Assembly: GCA_026417415.1 (NCBI GenBank)
Contig: JAOADG010000009.1
Coordinates: 1-14,723, forward strand
Source of the DNA: a bacterium
Lineage (GTDB): Bacteria > Electryoneota > JAOADG01
Reading direction: 5' to 3'
DNA length: 14,723 nucleotides
Shown: one piece after another, positions 7,068-14,723 of the stretch
Position numbering within the stretch: position 1 is the first letter of the stretch
How the letters are laid out: each line of letters opens with the position of its first letter
The notes under the pieces: model-generated
Databases searched by the model: none
Seen by the model: only the letters and a program-made list of their open reading frames with translations
What the model was told of the DNA's origin: nothing
Program-made: the position numbers and the translations under genes

Positions 7068-10000
7068 TGAACTGTTTCCTTTTTCTAAAATTCCCGATAG
7101 CAATATATCAACAGAGAAGAAACAAAAATCTACAAAAGTTGAAGCTTCACCATTGGACTTCAATAGCATTTACATTTCTATAGCTTCACCCAAGTCAATT
7201 TTAGAAAAATCCCATGGTGAAGTTACCAAACCTGAAACGATCAACTATCGTTCGTACAAACCTGAACGAGATGGATTGTTTTCAGAAAAGATTTTTGGCC
7301 CAACCAAAGATTGGGAATGCTCTTGTGGTAAATATCGCGGCATTCGATACAACAATATCGTATGCGATCGCTGTGGTGTGTTGGTTACAAGAAAAGATGT
7401 TAGAAGAAAATGGTGCGGACATATTGAATTAGCAGTTCCTGTAGTTCACATATGGTTTTTCAAGTCAGGTCCTTCCAAGATCGGAAACTTACTTGGAATG
7501 ACGGTTAGAGATTTAGAGAAAGTCATCTATTATGAACAATACATTGTTATTCAAAGTGGGAAATCGCAATTACGTGAAAGAGAATTAATCAACGAAAATC
7601 GTTATTATCAAGTTTTAGATGAATTAGGTGATGAAAACTACAATTTAGATGATACCAATCCAGATAAATTTATTGCTGCTACTGGTGCGCAAGCGATAAA
7701 AATTTTACTCTCCAGAGTAAATCTACAAGCTGAATCACAAAATCTAAGAGCATTTATCAAAGCAGAAACGAATGTTCAAAAACGTAATGAAGCCATCAAA
7801 AGATTAAAAGTCATAGATGCTTTTCGTCGAAATGTGGAGATTGGAAAAAATCATCCTGAATGGATGGTTTTGGAAAGAATTCCTGTTATCCCTCCTGATT
7901 TAAGGCCATTAGTCCCATTAGATGGTGGCCGCTTTGCAACATCTGATTTAAATGACTTATATCGTAGAGTTATTATTCGAAACAATCGGCTGAAAAAATT
8001 ATTAAGTATTAAAGCACCTGATGTAATCTTGCGTAATGAAAAACGAATGCTTCAAGAAGCAGTAGATAGTTTATTTGATAATAGCAAGAGAAATACTGAA
8101 GTACGTGGTGATAGCAATCGTCCACTCAAATCACTTTCGGATAATTTAAGAGGAAAATCGGGGCGTTTTAGACAAAATCTTTTAGGGAAAAGGGTAGATT
8201 ATTCAGGTCGCTCAGTTATTGTTGTGGGCCCCGATTTAAAAATGCATCAATGTGGATTACCTAAAGAGATGGCGATCGAATTGTTTACTCCTTTTGTAAT
8301 TCGAAAACTAATCGAAAGAGAGTATGTTAAAACAGTAAAAACAGCCAAACGTATGGTTCAACGTAGAGAAGATGCAGTTTGGGCTATTTTAGAAGAAATT
8401 ATTCAAGACCACCCTGTACTTCTTAATCGTGCACCAACATTGCATCGTTTAGGTATCCAAGCATTTCAACCGGTTCTTATCGAGGGAAAAGCAATTCGGT
8501 TACATCCTTTGGTATGTACTGCATTCAATGCTGACTTTGACGGTGACCAGATGGCAGTCCATGTTCCTCTAAGTTTTGAAGCACAATTAGAAGCAAAGTT
8601 TTTAATGTTGGCATCTGGAAACTTATTACACCCAGCAAATGGAAGACCAATTACAGTTCCTTCACAAGATATGATCTTAGGGTGTTATTACTTAACTAAA
8701 AAGAGATCAAATGTATTAGGTGAAGGAAAGTTTTTTGCAAATGAAGATGACGTATTAGTAGCATACAACAATCATATTGTTCATTTGAATGCTCAAATTT
8801 ATGTACGTCGCGGCAAGGAATACCTTGATACAACAGTCGGAAGAGTCATCTTTAATCAAATTTTACCTGAAAAAATACGGAATGAGAAATTCTTTAATTC
8901 ACTACTTACAAAAACAGAGATCCAAGATATTATTCAAGAATGTTACGACCGTGTTGGAACGTTAGAAACATCTTTATTCTTAGATCGACTTAAAGAATTA
9001 GGTTTTTATTATTCAACGAAAGGTGGCTTATCCATATCCATTTGGGATATTGAAGTTCCACCAGAAAAAGACATGATCATTAAACAAGCGTTAGAAGAGG
9101 TTGCTACCATTACGAACACATATGAAGAAGGGCTAATTGGTGATAACGAAAGGTACAACAACATTATTGATACATGGACACAAGCAACCAATGAAGTCGC
9201 AAGAAAAATGATGGATCAAATTGCGATTAGTGATCAAGGATTCAATCCTATTTATATGATGGCTCATTCTGGTGCGCGTGGTTCACGTGATCAAATTCGG
9301 CAGTTGGCTGGGATGCGCGGATTAATGCAAAAACCCATGAAAACTGTTACTGGTGGAAAAGGCGAGATTATTGAAAACCCAATTATTTCTAATTTCCGTG
9401 AAGGATTAACTGTTTTAGAATATTTTATTTCTACTCACGGTGCTAGAAAAGGTTTAGCTGATACTGCTTTAAAAACTGCTGATGCAGGGTATTTAACCAG
9501 AAGATTAGTGGACGTTGCTCAAGATGTGATTGTTCGAGAAGAAGATTGTGGCACAGGTTTTGGAATTTCAGTAAATGTACTTGAAGAAGGACAAGAAGTT
9601 TCATCTCAACTTTTTGATAAAATTATTGGTCGAGTCCTATTAGCGGATGTCTTAAATCCAGAGACACACGAAGTAATCGTTCCTGCAAAAACGTTGATCA
9701 CTAAAGATGACGCACAAAAAATAGCACAAAGTGGTGTTGAAAAGGTAATGATTCGAAGTGTACTCACCTGTGATGCTGAACAAGGTGTCTGTCGTTTGTG
9801 TTATGGCACGAATCTTACTACCGGACGTTTGGTGGATGTTGGTGAAGCAGTCGGAGTGATTGCAGCACAATCCATTGGTGAACCGGGTACACAATTAACC
9901 TTACGAACTTTTCACACGGGTGGTACAGTAGCAAGACAATCTGCGCAAAATGAAGTTCGTGCAAAAAGTTCTGCCTTCGTAAACTTTGATGCTAATCTAC

Positions 10001-11433
10001 AGTTCGTAAAACAAAAAAGTACTGGTAAAGCCATAGTAATTAGAAGAAGTGGAATGATTATTTTGGTTGATGAGAATAATCGAGTAGTATCAAAGTATAA
10101 TGTTCCATATGGTGCTGAATTACTGGTTGAAGATGGGCAATGGGTAGAACAAAATACTGTATTGTTTACTTGGGACCCATATTCTAAACCAATTCTCACG
10201 ACAGTTGATGGATATGTTCATTTTGTTGATATGAAATTAGACATCACTTATCGTGAAATCAAAGAAGAAGCGACAAATAAAACCAGCATCATTGTTATAG
10301 AACCAAAAGACAAGAAGTTATCTCCTCAAATAGTCATTCTTGCAAAAAAAGATGATCCTTCTACTGCAATAGTTCAATATGTTTTACCAGTTTCTGCACG
10401 TTTGGTTCGTAATGAAGGTGAATATGTTGAAGCCGGTACTGAACTTGCACGATTGGCACGAGAAGGAGTAAAAGCAAAAGATATTACGGGCGGTTTACCG
10501 AGGGTCCAAGAATTATTTGAAGCAAGACGCCCACGTGATCCTGCATACATTTCAGAGATTGATGGTATTGTTAGTTTTGGTTTAATTCGAAAAGGAAATC
10601 GAGAAATTATTATTCGTTCACTAAAAGGGAACGAAGAAAAAAGATATGTGATACCTTCAACGAAAGATATGTTAGTTTTTGAAGGAGACATTGTTCGAGC
10701 GGGCGATCCACTTACTGAAGGACCAAGAGCACCGGGAGATATTTTACGTGTAAACGGTTACGAAGTAGCAAGAGAATTTTTGGTCTCAGAAATTCTTGCT
10801 GTATATGCTGATCAAGGGGTTAAAATTAATCCGAAGCACGTCGAAATTATTGTTAGACAGATGATGCAAAAGGTTAGAGTGAATGATCCGGGCGATACAG
10901 AGTTATTAGAAAACGAAGTGGTTTCTCGTCAAAAATTGTTGAGAGTCAATCGCCAATTTGAAGATAAGTTATTTATCGTTGAGCCCAATGATACCGATTA
11001 TCAGGTAGGTCAATTGGTCACCAAACGGGAAATTCGTTTAATTTCAAGACGTCTTAGAAAAGATAAGTTAACTCCGCCAGTTACCCGCGAACCAAAACCG
11101 GCTACTTACGATCCAGTGTTGTTAGGGATCACTCAAGCAGCATTGACTACTGATTCTTTCTTATCTGCAGCTTCATTCCAAGAGACAACCAGAGTTTTAA
11201 CGGATGCCGCAGTAGAAAGAAAGAAAGACAATTTAATTGGCCTCAAAGAGAATATCATTATGGGTCATATTATTCCAGCCGGAACTGGAATGGCAAAATT
11301 TAGAAACTTAAAGGTTACAAGTTCTGCAGAACCTTTGCAGATTCTTGAAAGCGATGAAGTGGAAAGTGAATTAGAACCAGACGGTTTGCAATCTGCTTTT
11401 ACAGAATCTGAACCAGAAGAGCAAAACAAATAG
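7060..11433 (+). CDS. rpoC: DNA-directed RNA polymerase subunit beta'
   Basis: Beta' carries the catalytic Mg2+ of RNA polymerase. The product is 1457 residues. The first zinc site has Cys 87, 89, 102 and 105. The active-site motif NADFDGDQ has Asp 492, 494 and 496. The second zinc site has Cys 830, 904, 911 and 914, with the same spacing as in E. coli. The trigger loop begins at LRTFHTGG (948-955) and resumes near [18 protein letters not shown] (from 1141). The roughly 180 residues between look like an SI3-type insertion. The N-terminus is about 17 residues longer than in E. coli, and the C-terminus ends in an acidic tail. ATG 7060 has GAGGTGG at 7044-7050 and overlaps the rpoB end, suggesting translational coupling that keeps the two subunits equimolar. 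Confidence 0.98.
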   Translation: MTNELFPFSKIPDSNISTEKKQKSTKVEASPLDFNSIYISIASPKSILEKSHGEVTKPETINYRSYKPERDGLFSEKIFGPTKDWECSCGKYRGIRYNNIVCDRCGVLVTRKDVRRKWCGHIELAVPVVHIWFFKSGPSKIGNLLGMTVRDLEKVIYYEQYIVIQSGKSQLRERELINENRYYQVLDELGDENYNLDDTNPDKFIAATGAQAIKILLSRVNLQAESQNLRAFIKAETNVQKRNEAIKRLKVIDAFRRNVEIGKNHPEWMVLERIPVIPPDLRPLVPLDGGRFATSDLNDLYRRVIIRNNRLKKLLSIKAPDVILRNEKRMLQEAVDSLFDNSKRNTEVRGDSNRPLKSLSDNLRGKSGRFRQNLLGKRVDYSGRSVIVVGPDLKMHQCGLPKEMAIELFTPFVIRKLIEREYVKTVKTAKRMVQRREDAVWAILEEIIQDHPVLLNRAPTLHRLGIQAFQPVLIEGKAIRLHPLVCTAFNADFDGDQMAVHVPLSFEAQLEAKFLMLASGNLLHPANGRPITVPSQDMILGCYYLTKKRSNVLGEGKFFANEDDVLVAYNNHIVHLNAQIYVRRGKEYLDTTVGRVIFNQILPEKIRNEKFFNSLLTKTEIQDIIQECYDRVGTLETSLFLDRLKELGFYYSTKGGLSISIWDIEVPPEKDMIIKQALEEVATITNTYEEGLIGDNERYNNIIDTWTQATNEVARKMMDQIAISDQGFNPIYMMAHSGARGSRDQIRQLAGMRGLMQKPMKTVTGGKGEIIENPIISNFREGLTVLEYFISTHGARKGLADTALKTADAGYLTRRLVDVAQDVIVREEDCGTGFGISVNVLEEGQEVSSQLFDKIIGRVLLADVLNPETHEVIVPAKTLITKDDAQKIAQSGVEKVMIRSVLTCDAEQGVCRLCYGTNLTTGRLVDVGEAVGVIAAQSIGEPGTQLTLRTFHTGGTVARQSAQNEVRAKSSAFVNFDANLQFVKQKSTGKAIVIRRSGMIILVDENNRVVSKYNVPYGAELLVEDGQWVEQNTVLFTWDPYSKPILTTVDGYVHFVDMKLDITYREIKEEATNKTSIIVIEPKDKKLSPQIVILAKKDDPSTAIVQYVLPVSARLVRNEGEYVEAGTELARLAREGVKAKDITGGLPRVQELFEARRPRDPAYISEIDGIVSFGLIRKGNREIIIRSLKGNEEKRYVIPSTKDMLVFEGDIVRAGDPLTEGPRAPGDILRVNGYEVAREFLVSEILAVYADQGVKINPKHVEIIVRQMMQKVRVNDPGDTELLENEVVSRQKLLRVNRQFEDKLFIVEPNDTDYQVGQLVTKREIRLISRRLRKDKLTPPVTREPKPATYDPVLLGITQAALTTDSFLSAASFQETTRVLTDAAVERKKDNLIGLKENIIMGHIIPAGTGMAKFRNLKVTSSAEPLQILESDEVESELEPDGLQSAFTESEPEEQNK

Positions 11434-11436
11434 GTA

Positions 11437-11468
11437 TTGACTAAGTGTTCAGTAAAGTATTATATTTG
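11437..11468 (+). promoter_or_regulatory. Possible promoter for rpsL-rpsG-fusA-tuf
   Basis: In the 58-base gap after rpoC, TTGACT (11437-11442) is followed 18 bases later by TATATT (11461-11466), a reasonable sigma-70 type pair. The same bases read TTG (11437-11439), then after 21 bases TATATTTG (11461-11468), which matches the Bacteroidota -7 element TAnnTTTG. A transcript would start close to 11475, leaving a short leader before GTG 11492. The gap has no terminator for rpoC, so readthrough is also likely. The match is visual only; AT-rich gaps give such matches by chance. Confidence 0.45.
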
Positions 11469-11491
11469 ACAACTTTGACTTTGGAGGAATA

Positions 11492-11893
11492 GTGCCGACA
11501 ATAAACCAACTGGTGCGGTTGGGAAGAGAACGCATCACTAAAAAAACAACTGCACCTGCATTGAAAAGTTGTCCGCAAAAACGCGGTGTATGTACTCGTG
11601 TATATACTACAACACCAAAAAAGCCAAACTCGGCATTAAGAAAAGTGGCTCGTGTTCGTCTTTCCTATGGAATGGAAGTAACAGCATATATTCCCGGTGA
11701 AGGACATAACTTACAAGAGCATAGCATTGTTATGATACGAGGTGGTCGTGTTAAAGATTTACCTGGAGTTAGATATCATATCATTCGCGGTAAGTTAGAT
11801 GCAAATGGTGTTGAGAAAAGAAAAAAGGGCCGATCTAAATATGGTGCGAAAAAACGAAAAGTTAGTGCTGCTGCACCAGCCAAAAAGAAATAA
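11492..11893 (+). CDS. rpsL: 30S ribosomal protein S12
   Basis: S12 sits at the decoding centre of the 30S subunit and helps set translational accuracy. The 133-residue product has the block [13 protein letters not shown] and the block [13 protein letters not shown]. Lys 43 and Lys 88, the sites of classical streptomycin-resistance changes, are both the ordinary lysine. Asp 89, the residue methylthiolated in many bacteria, is present. The C-terminus is a basic, Ala/Lys-rich extension ([10 protein letters not shown]) beyond the E. coli end. GTG 11492 follows GGAGG by four bases. This opens the str part, with 19 bases to rpsG. Confidence 0.97.
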   Translation: MPTINQLVRLGRERITKKTTAPALKSCPQKRGVCTRVYTTTPKKPNSALRKVARVRLSYGMEVTAYIPGEGHNLQEHSIVMIRGGRVKDLPGVRYHIIRGKLDANGVEKRKKGRSKYGAKKRKVSAAAPAKKK

Positions 11894-11912
11894 CGTTGAA
11901 AGATAGAGTAAT

Positions 11913-12383
11913 ATGCCTCGAAGAAAAAAGATTCAAAAACGAGAAATACTACCGGATCCAAAATATGGAAGCCGTTTAGTTGCAAAGTTTATTAACAACC
12001 TAATGGAGCGCGGTAAAAAGGCGGTAGCAGAAAGAATTTTTTATACCGCTATTGAACATCTTAATAAGAAAGCAGGGGGAGATGGACTGGAAATATTTGA
12101 GAAAGCCCTCAAAAATGTAGGTCCGCTATTAGAAGTAAAATCTCGTCGTGTAGGTGGTGCTACATATCAAGTCCCAGTTGAAGTGAATCCAGATCGAAAA
12201 GAAGCACTCGCTATGCGGTGGATAATTGCTGCATCGAGGAATCGTTCAGAAAAAACAATGGCTGAACGGTTAAGTAATGAATTCATTGCAGCTTCTAAGA
12301 ACGAAGGAAGTGCCATCAAGAAGCGTGATGATACGCATAAGATGGCTGAAGCAAATCGTGCGTTTGCCCATTTCCGTTGGTAG
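11913..12383 (+). CDS. rpsG: 30S ribosomal protein S7
   Basis: S7 nucleates assembly of the 30S head by binding the 3' domain of 16S rRNA and contacts E-site tRNA and mRNA. The 156-residue product has the family length. It starts with [16 protein letters not shown] and has the [16 protein letters not shown] beta-hairpin region at about 76-91. It also has [15 protein letters not shown] and the end [16 protein letters not shown]7 is a classic feedback repressor of the str operon in E. coli. The hairpin after this gene, before fusA, is a separate element. The ATG has only a weak purine-rich site upstream. Confidence 0.97.
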   Translation: MPRRKKIQKREILPDPKYGSRLVAKFINNLMERGKKAVAERIFYTAIEHLNKKAGGDGLEIFEKALKNVGPLLEVKSRRVGGATYQVPVEVNPDRKEALAMRWIIAASRNRSEKTMAERLSNEFIAASKNEGSAIKKRDDTHKMAEANRAFAHFRW

Positions 12384-12413
12384 GAAAAACTACTAACCAA
12401 CGAAAATGATTGA

Positions 12414-12454
12414 GAAGATTGTCTTCTTCAAAAAAGAAGGCGGTCTTTCTTTTG
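12414..12454 (+). terminator. Intrinsic terminator or attenuator between rpsG and fusA
   Basis: A continuous 15-pair stem forms between 12414-12428 and 12434-12448 with a five-base CAAAA loop. It includes G-U pairs at 12414, 12419, 12420 and 12422, and a solid upper part CTTCTT/AAGAAG. The 3' arm runs straight into a U-rich tail (TTTCTTTT, 12446-12453). This is the strongest hairpin I see in the window. It lies inside an operon, with the essential fusA starting 28 bases later, so partial termination or mRNA processing is more likely than a full stop. Confidence 0.65.
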
Positions 12455-12481
12455 TCTATAAGGTAATTAAAAGAGTAGAAA

Positions 12482-14560
12482 ATGAGTCAATTGGAGCGTC
12501 TCTCCAAAATAAGAAATATCGGCATTATGGCGCATATTGATGCGGGAAAGACCACCACGACCGAACGCATCCTCTATTATACTGGCAAAACGCACAAAAT
12601 GGGTGAAGTACACGAAGGTGCTGCAGTAATGGATTGGATGGAACAAGAAAAAGAACGTGGAATTACGATTCAGTCTGCAGCAACAACGTGTTATTGGAGA
12701 GAGCATAGAATTAACATCATTGATACACCCGGGCATGTAGATTTTACAGTTGAAGTAGAACGTTCGTTACGGGTTCTTGATGGTGCTATTGCAGTTTTTT
12801 GTGCTGTTGGTGGTGTCGAGCCACAATCAGAAACGGTGTGGCGACAAGCCAACAAATATGGTGTTCCAAGAATTGCCTATGTGAATAAGATGGATAGAGT
12901 GGGTGCTGATTTTTATCATGTGATTGAAATGATAAAAGAGCGTTTAGGAGCAGTTCCTATTCCCATTCAAATTCCAATGGGTCAAGGTGAATTATTTACA
13001 GGTCAAATTGATCTCATCAGAATGAAGTCCATTGTATATAATGAACACAATTTAGGAAAACAATGGGAATTGATGGAAATACCAGAAGCATTAAAATCAC
13101 AAGCATATTCTGCGCGTGAAAAGATGATTGAAGCCATTAGTGATTATGATGATGCATTAATGGAAAAGTTCTTAAACGAAGAAGAAATACCTAAATCAGA
13201 TTTAATTAGTGCTTTGAGAAAAGCAACCATTGATTGTCGTATTACACCAGTTTTATGTGGTTCAAGTTTCAAAAACAAAGGTGTACAACCTTTATTAGAT
13301 GCAGTGGTTGATTTACTTCCTTCTCCTGAGGATTTGCATGGTGTACGTGGCCATCATCCCGTTACGGGAGAAGAAATTGAAAGAATGGCAAATTATAGTG
13401 AACCATTTAGTGGGTTAGCATTCAAAATACAAACTGACCCCTATGTAGGTAAACTCACTTACGTACGAATATATTCAGGAAAACTTCTTGCTGGTTCGTA
13501 CGTTTACAATTCAAATACGGGAAAAAAAGAACGTGTGAGTCGATTGTTACATATGTTTGCGAATAAGCGAGAAGACATTGAAGAAATTGCTGCTGGGAAT
13601 ATCTGTGCATTCGTTGGATTAAAACATACCAAAACAGGTCATACGTTATGTGATGATGAACATCCAATTATTCTTGAACAAATGACGTTCCCAGTTCCTG
13701 TAATCCAACTAGCAATTGAACCTAAAACCAAGGCAGACCAAGATAAATTATCAGAAGCACTAAGCAAATTATCTGACGAAGATCCAACATTTCAAGTAAA
13801 GTTTAACGAAGAAACTGGACAAACAACCATCTCAGGAATGGGTGAATTGCATTTAGAAATTATCGTAGATCGAATGAGACGTGAATTTAATGTAGAAGCA
13901 AACGTTGGAAAACCGATGGTTGCTTACCAAGAAACGATTACCAAGCGTGCAGAAGTAAATCATAAATTTGTTAAACAAACTGGTGGACGTGGTCAATATG
14001 CACATGTAGTACTTGCACTTGAACCCAATGCACCGGGTAAGGGCTATCATTTTGAATCAAAAATTGTAGGTGGTGTGATTCCTAAAGAATATATTCCAGC
14101 CATTAATGCAGGTTGTCAAGATGCAATGAAAACGGGAGTTTTAGCAGGATATCCGATGACAGATATTATTGTGACATTATTAGACGGATCTTTTCATGAA
14201 GTTGACTCAAGTGAAATGGCTTTCCGAATTTGTGGGGCAATGGCTTTTAAAGAAGCTGCTTCAAAAGCGGAACCAATTCTTATGGAACCTTTGATGTCAT
14301 TAGAAGTAGTGACACCTGAGGATTACCTTGGAGATGTGATGGGGAATTTGAATCAAAGAAGAGCGCAAATACACGGAATTAACGCTCGCTCAGACGCACA
14401 AATCATTTCCGCATCTGTTCCACTTAGTGAAATGTTTGGTTATGCAACTACCTTACGTTCTATGACACAGGGGCGGGCTGTTTTTTCCATGCAATTTGAA
14501 CGATATGAAGCTATTCCAAAGGCAATTGCAGAAAAAATGTTAAAAGAAATCAACGGATAA
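12482..14560 (+). CDS. fusA: Elongation factor G
   Basis: EF-G is the GTPase that drives translocation of tRNA and mRNA and, with RRF, ribosome recycling. The 692-residue product has the full five-domain plan. The P-loop AHIDAGKTT is at 17-25, the switch I motif RGITI at 59-63, DTPGH at 81-85, NKMD at 135-138 and CGSS at 259-262. A GMGELHLE block of domain III follows, and the domain IV block [11 protein letters not shown] lies in the region that reaches the decoding centre. The start ATG 12482 has only a weak AAGAG site. The gene follows a hairpin and is followed 22 bases later by tuf, the usual str order. The first 120 bases use more GC-rich codons than the rest. Confidence 0.98.
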   Translation: MSQLERLSKIRNIGIMAHIDAGKTTTTERILYYTGKTHKMGEVHEGAAVMDWMEQEKERGITIQSAATTCYWREHRINIIDTPGHVDFTVEVERSLRVLDGAIAVFCAVGGVEPQSETVWRQANKYGVPRIAYVNKMDRVGADFYHVIEMIKERLGAVPIPIQIPMGQGELFTGQIDLIRMKSIVYNEHNLGKQWELMEIPEALKSQAYSAREKMIEAISDYDDALMEKFLNEEEIPKSDLISALRKATIDCRITPVLCGSSFKNKGVQPLLDAVVDLLPSPEDLHGVRGHHPVTGEEIERMANYSEPFSGLAFKIQTDPYVGKLTYVRIYSGKLLAGSYVYNSNTGKKERVSRLLHMFANKREDIEEIAAGNICAFVGLKHTKTGHTLCDDEHPIILEQMTFPVPVIQLAIEPKTKADQDKLSEALSKLSDEDPTFQVKFNEETGQTTISGMGELHLEIIVDRMRREFNVEANVGKPMVAYQETITKRAEVNHKFVKQTGGRGQYAHVVLALEPNAPGKGYHFESKIVGGVIPKEYIPAINAGCQDAMKTGVLAGYPMTDIIVTLLDGSFHEVDSSEMAFRICGAMAFKEAASKAEPILMEPLMSLEVVTPEDYLGDVMGNLNQRRAQIHGINARSDAQIISASVPLSEMFGYATTLRSMTQGRAVFSMQFERYEAIPKAIAEKMLKEING

Positions 14561-14582
14561 ACAAGAAATAGAGGTTCTTATT

Positions 14583-14723
14583 ATGTCCAAAGTGAAATTT
14601 GAGCGTACGAAACCGCATGTGAATATCGGTACGATAGGTCATGTGGATCACGGGAAGACGACCTTAACAGCGGCGATCACGTTAGTTTTATCTAAGCGTG
14701 GTTTAGCCCAATATCGTTCGTTT
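14583..14723 (+). CDS. tuf: Elongation factor Tu, N-terminal start (partial)
   Basis: This is the first 47 codons of EF-Tu. The frame is open to the window edge and reads [27 protein letters not shown], with the P-loop GHVDHGKT at residues 19-26. The next residues, [15 protein letters not shown], belong to the same G domain. ATG 14583 is preceded by GAGG at 14571-14574. It lies 22 bases after fusA, the usual str operon position. A tuf 3' end also opens the window, so the locus probably carries two copies in the same direction about 14 kb apart. The first 100 bases are about 50% GC or more, above the neighbouring genes. Confidence 0.97.
   Translation, partial: MSKVKFERTKPHVNIGTIGHVDHGKTTLTAAITLVLSKRGLAQYRSF

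Noticed and set aside
7214-7432. 72-codon plus-strand frame nested in rpoC
   Set aside because: It overlaps the zinc-binding region of beta' in another frame. Conservation of that region explains the sequence, and there is no start signal.
10374-10691. 105-codon minus-strand frame inside rpoC
   Set aside because: It is antisense to the conserved beta' trigger-loop region, without a ribosome binding site or recognisable motif.
11492-11893. Streptomycin-resistance change in S12
   Set aside because: Lys 43 and Lys 88 are the ordinary residues; nothing suggests resistance from this gene.
1-14723. An undescribed accessory, defence or biosynthetic system
   Set aside because: Every stretch is covered by recognised housekeeping genes in a canonical order. 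No unassigned gene over about 30 codons remains, and there are no transposases, integrases, repeat arrays or attachment sites.

Overview
The window is a compact, single-strand housekeeping locus: the fused beta (rpo) and str operons of an AT-rich bacterium (roughly 35-40% GC by eye). Gene order is 3' end of tuf, tRNA-Trp, secE, nusG, rplK, rplA, rplJ, rplL, rpoB, rpoC, rpsL, rpsG, fusA, 5' start of a second tuf. All genes are on the + strand. No stretch over about 110 bases lacks a gene, and there are no mobile elements, CRISPR arrays or foreign cargo. I found no undescribed system here; the points of interest are in regulation and gene architecture.

Organism. RpoB and RpoC carry family blocks that I recognise as typical of the FCB group (for example the RpoB stretch reading HPNGT followed by a RIIPFRGSW-type block, and RpoC with an FNADFDGDQ core). 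The style looks closest to the Chlorobi / Ignavibacteria / Kapabacteria side. Strong AGGAGG/GGAGG Shine-Dalgarno sequences before several genes argue against typical Bacteroidota, which rarely use them. This placement is inference from memory of the families, not a search result.

Layout. Positions 1-445: end of EF-Tu, tRNA-Trp (CCA not encoded), and a minimal 62-residue SecE. Positions 458-3174: the antitermination factor NusG, then L11, L1, L10 and L7/L12, tightly packed and mostly with clear ribosome binding sites. Positions 3175-3281: a non-coding junction with two tandem hairpins, then rpoB, probably starting at a TTG with a GGAGG site. Positions 3282-11433: rpoB and rpoC, overlapping by 8 bases. 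Positions 11434-11491: a short gap with a plausible promoter before the str part. Positions 11492-14723: S12, S7, a 15-bp hairpin with a U-rich tail (attenuator or terminator), EF-G, and the start of another EF-Tu.

How the genes work together. The locus couples the core RNA polymerase (beta, beta'), its elongation factor NusG, the ribosomal stalk and GTPase centre (L11, L10, L7/L12), the L1 stalk, decoding-centre proteins S12 and S7, both elongation GTPases (EF-G, EF-Tu) and the SecE translocon subunit. The three non-coding elements (before rpoB, before rpsL, before fusA) sit where stoichiometry must change between ribosomal protein, polymerase and elongation factor genes. Five of twelve start codons are not ATG (secE, nusG, rplL and rpsL GTG; rpoB TTG or GTG).
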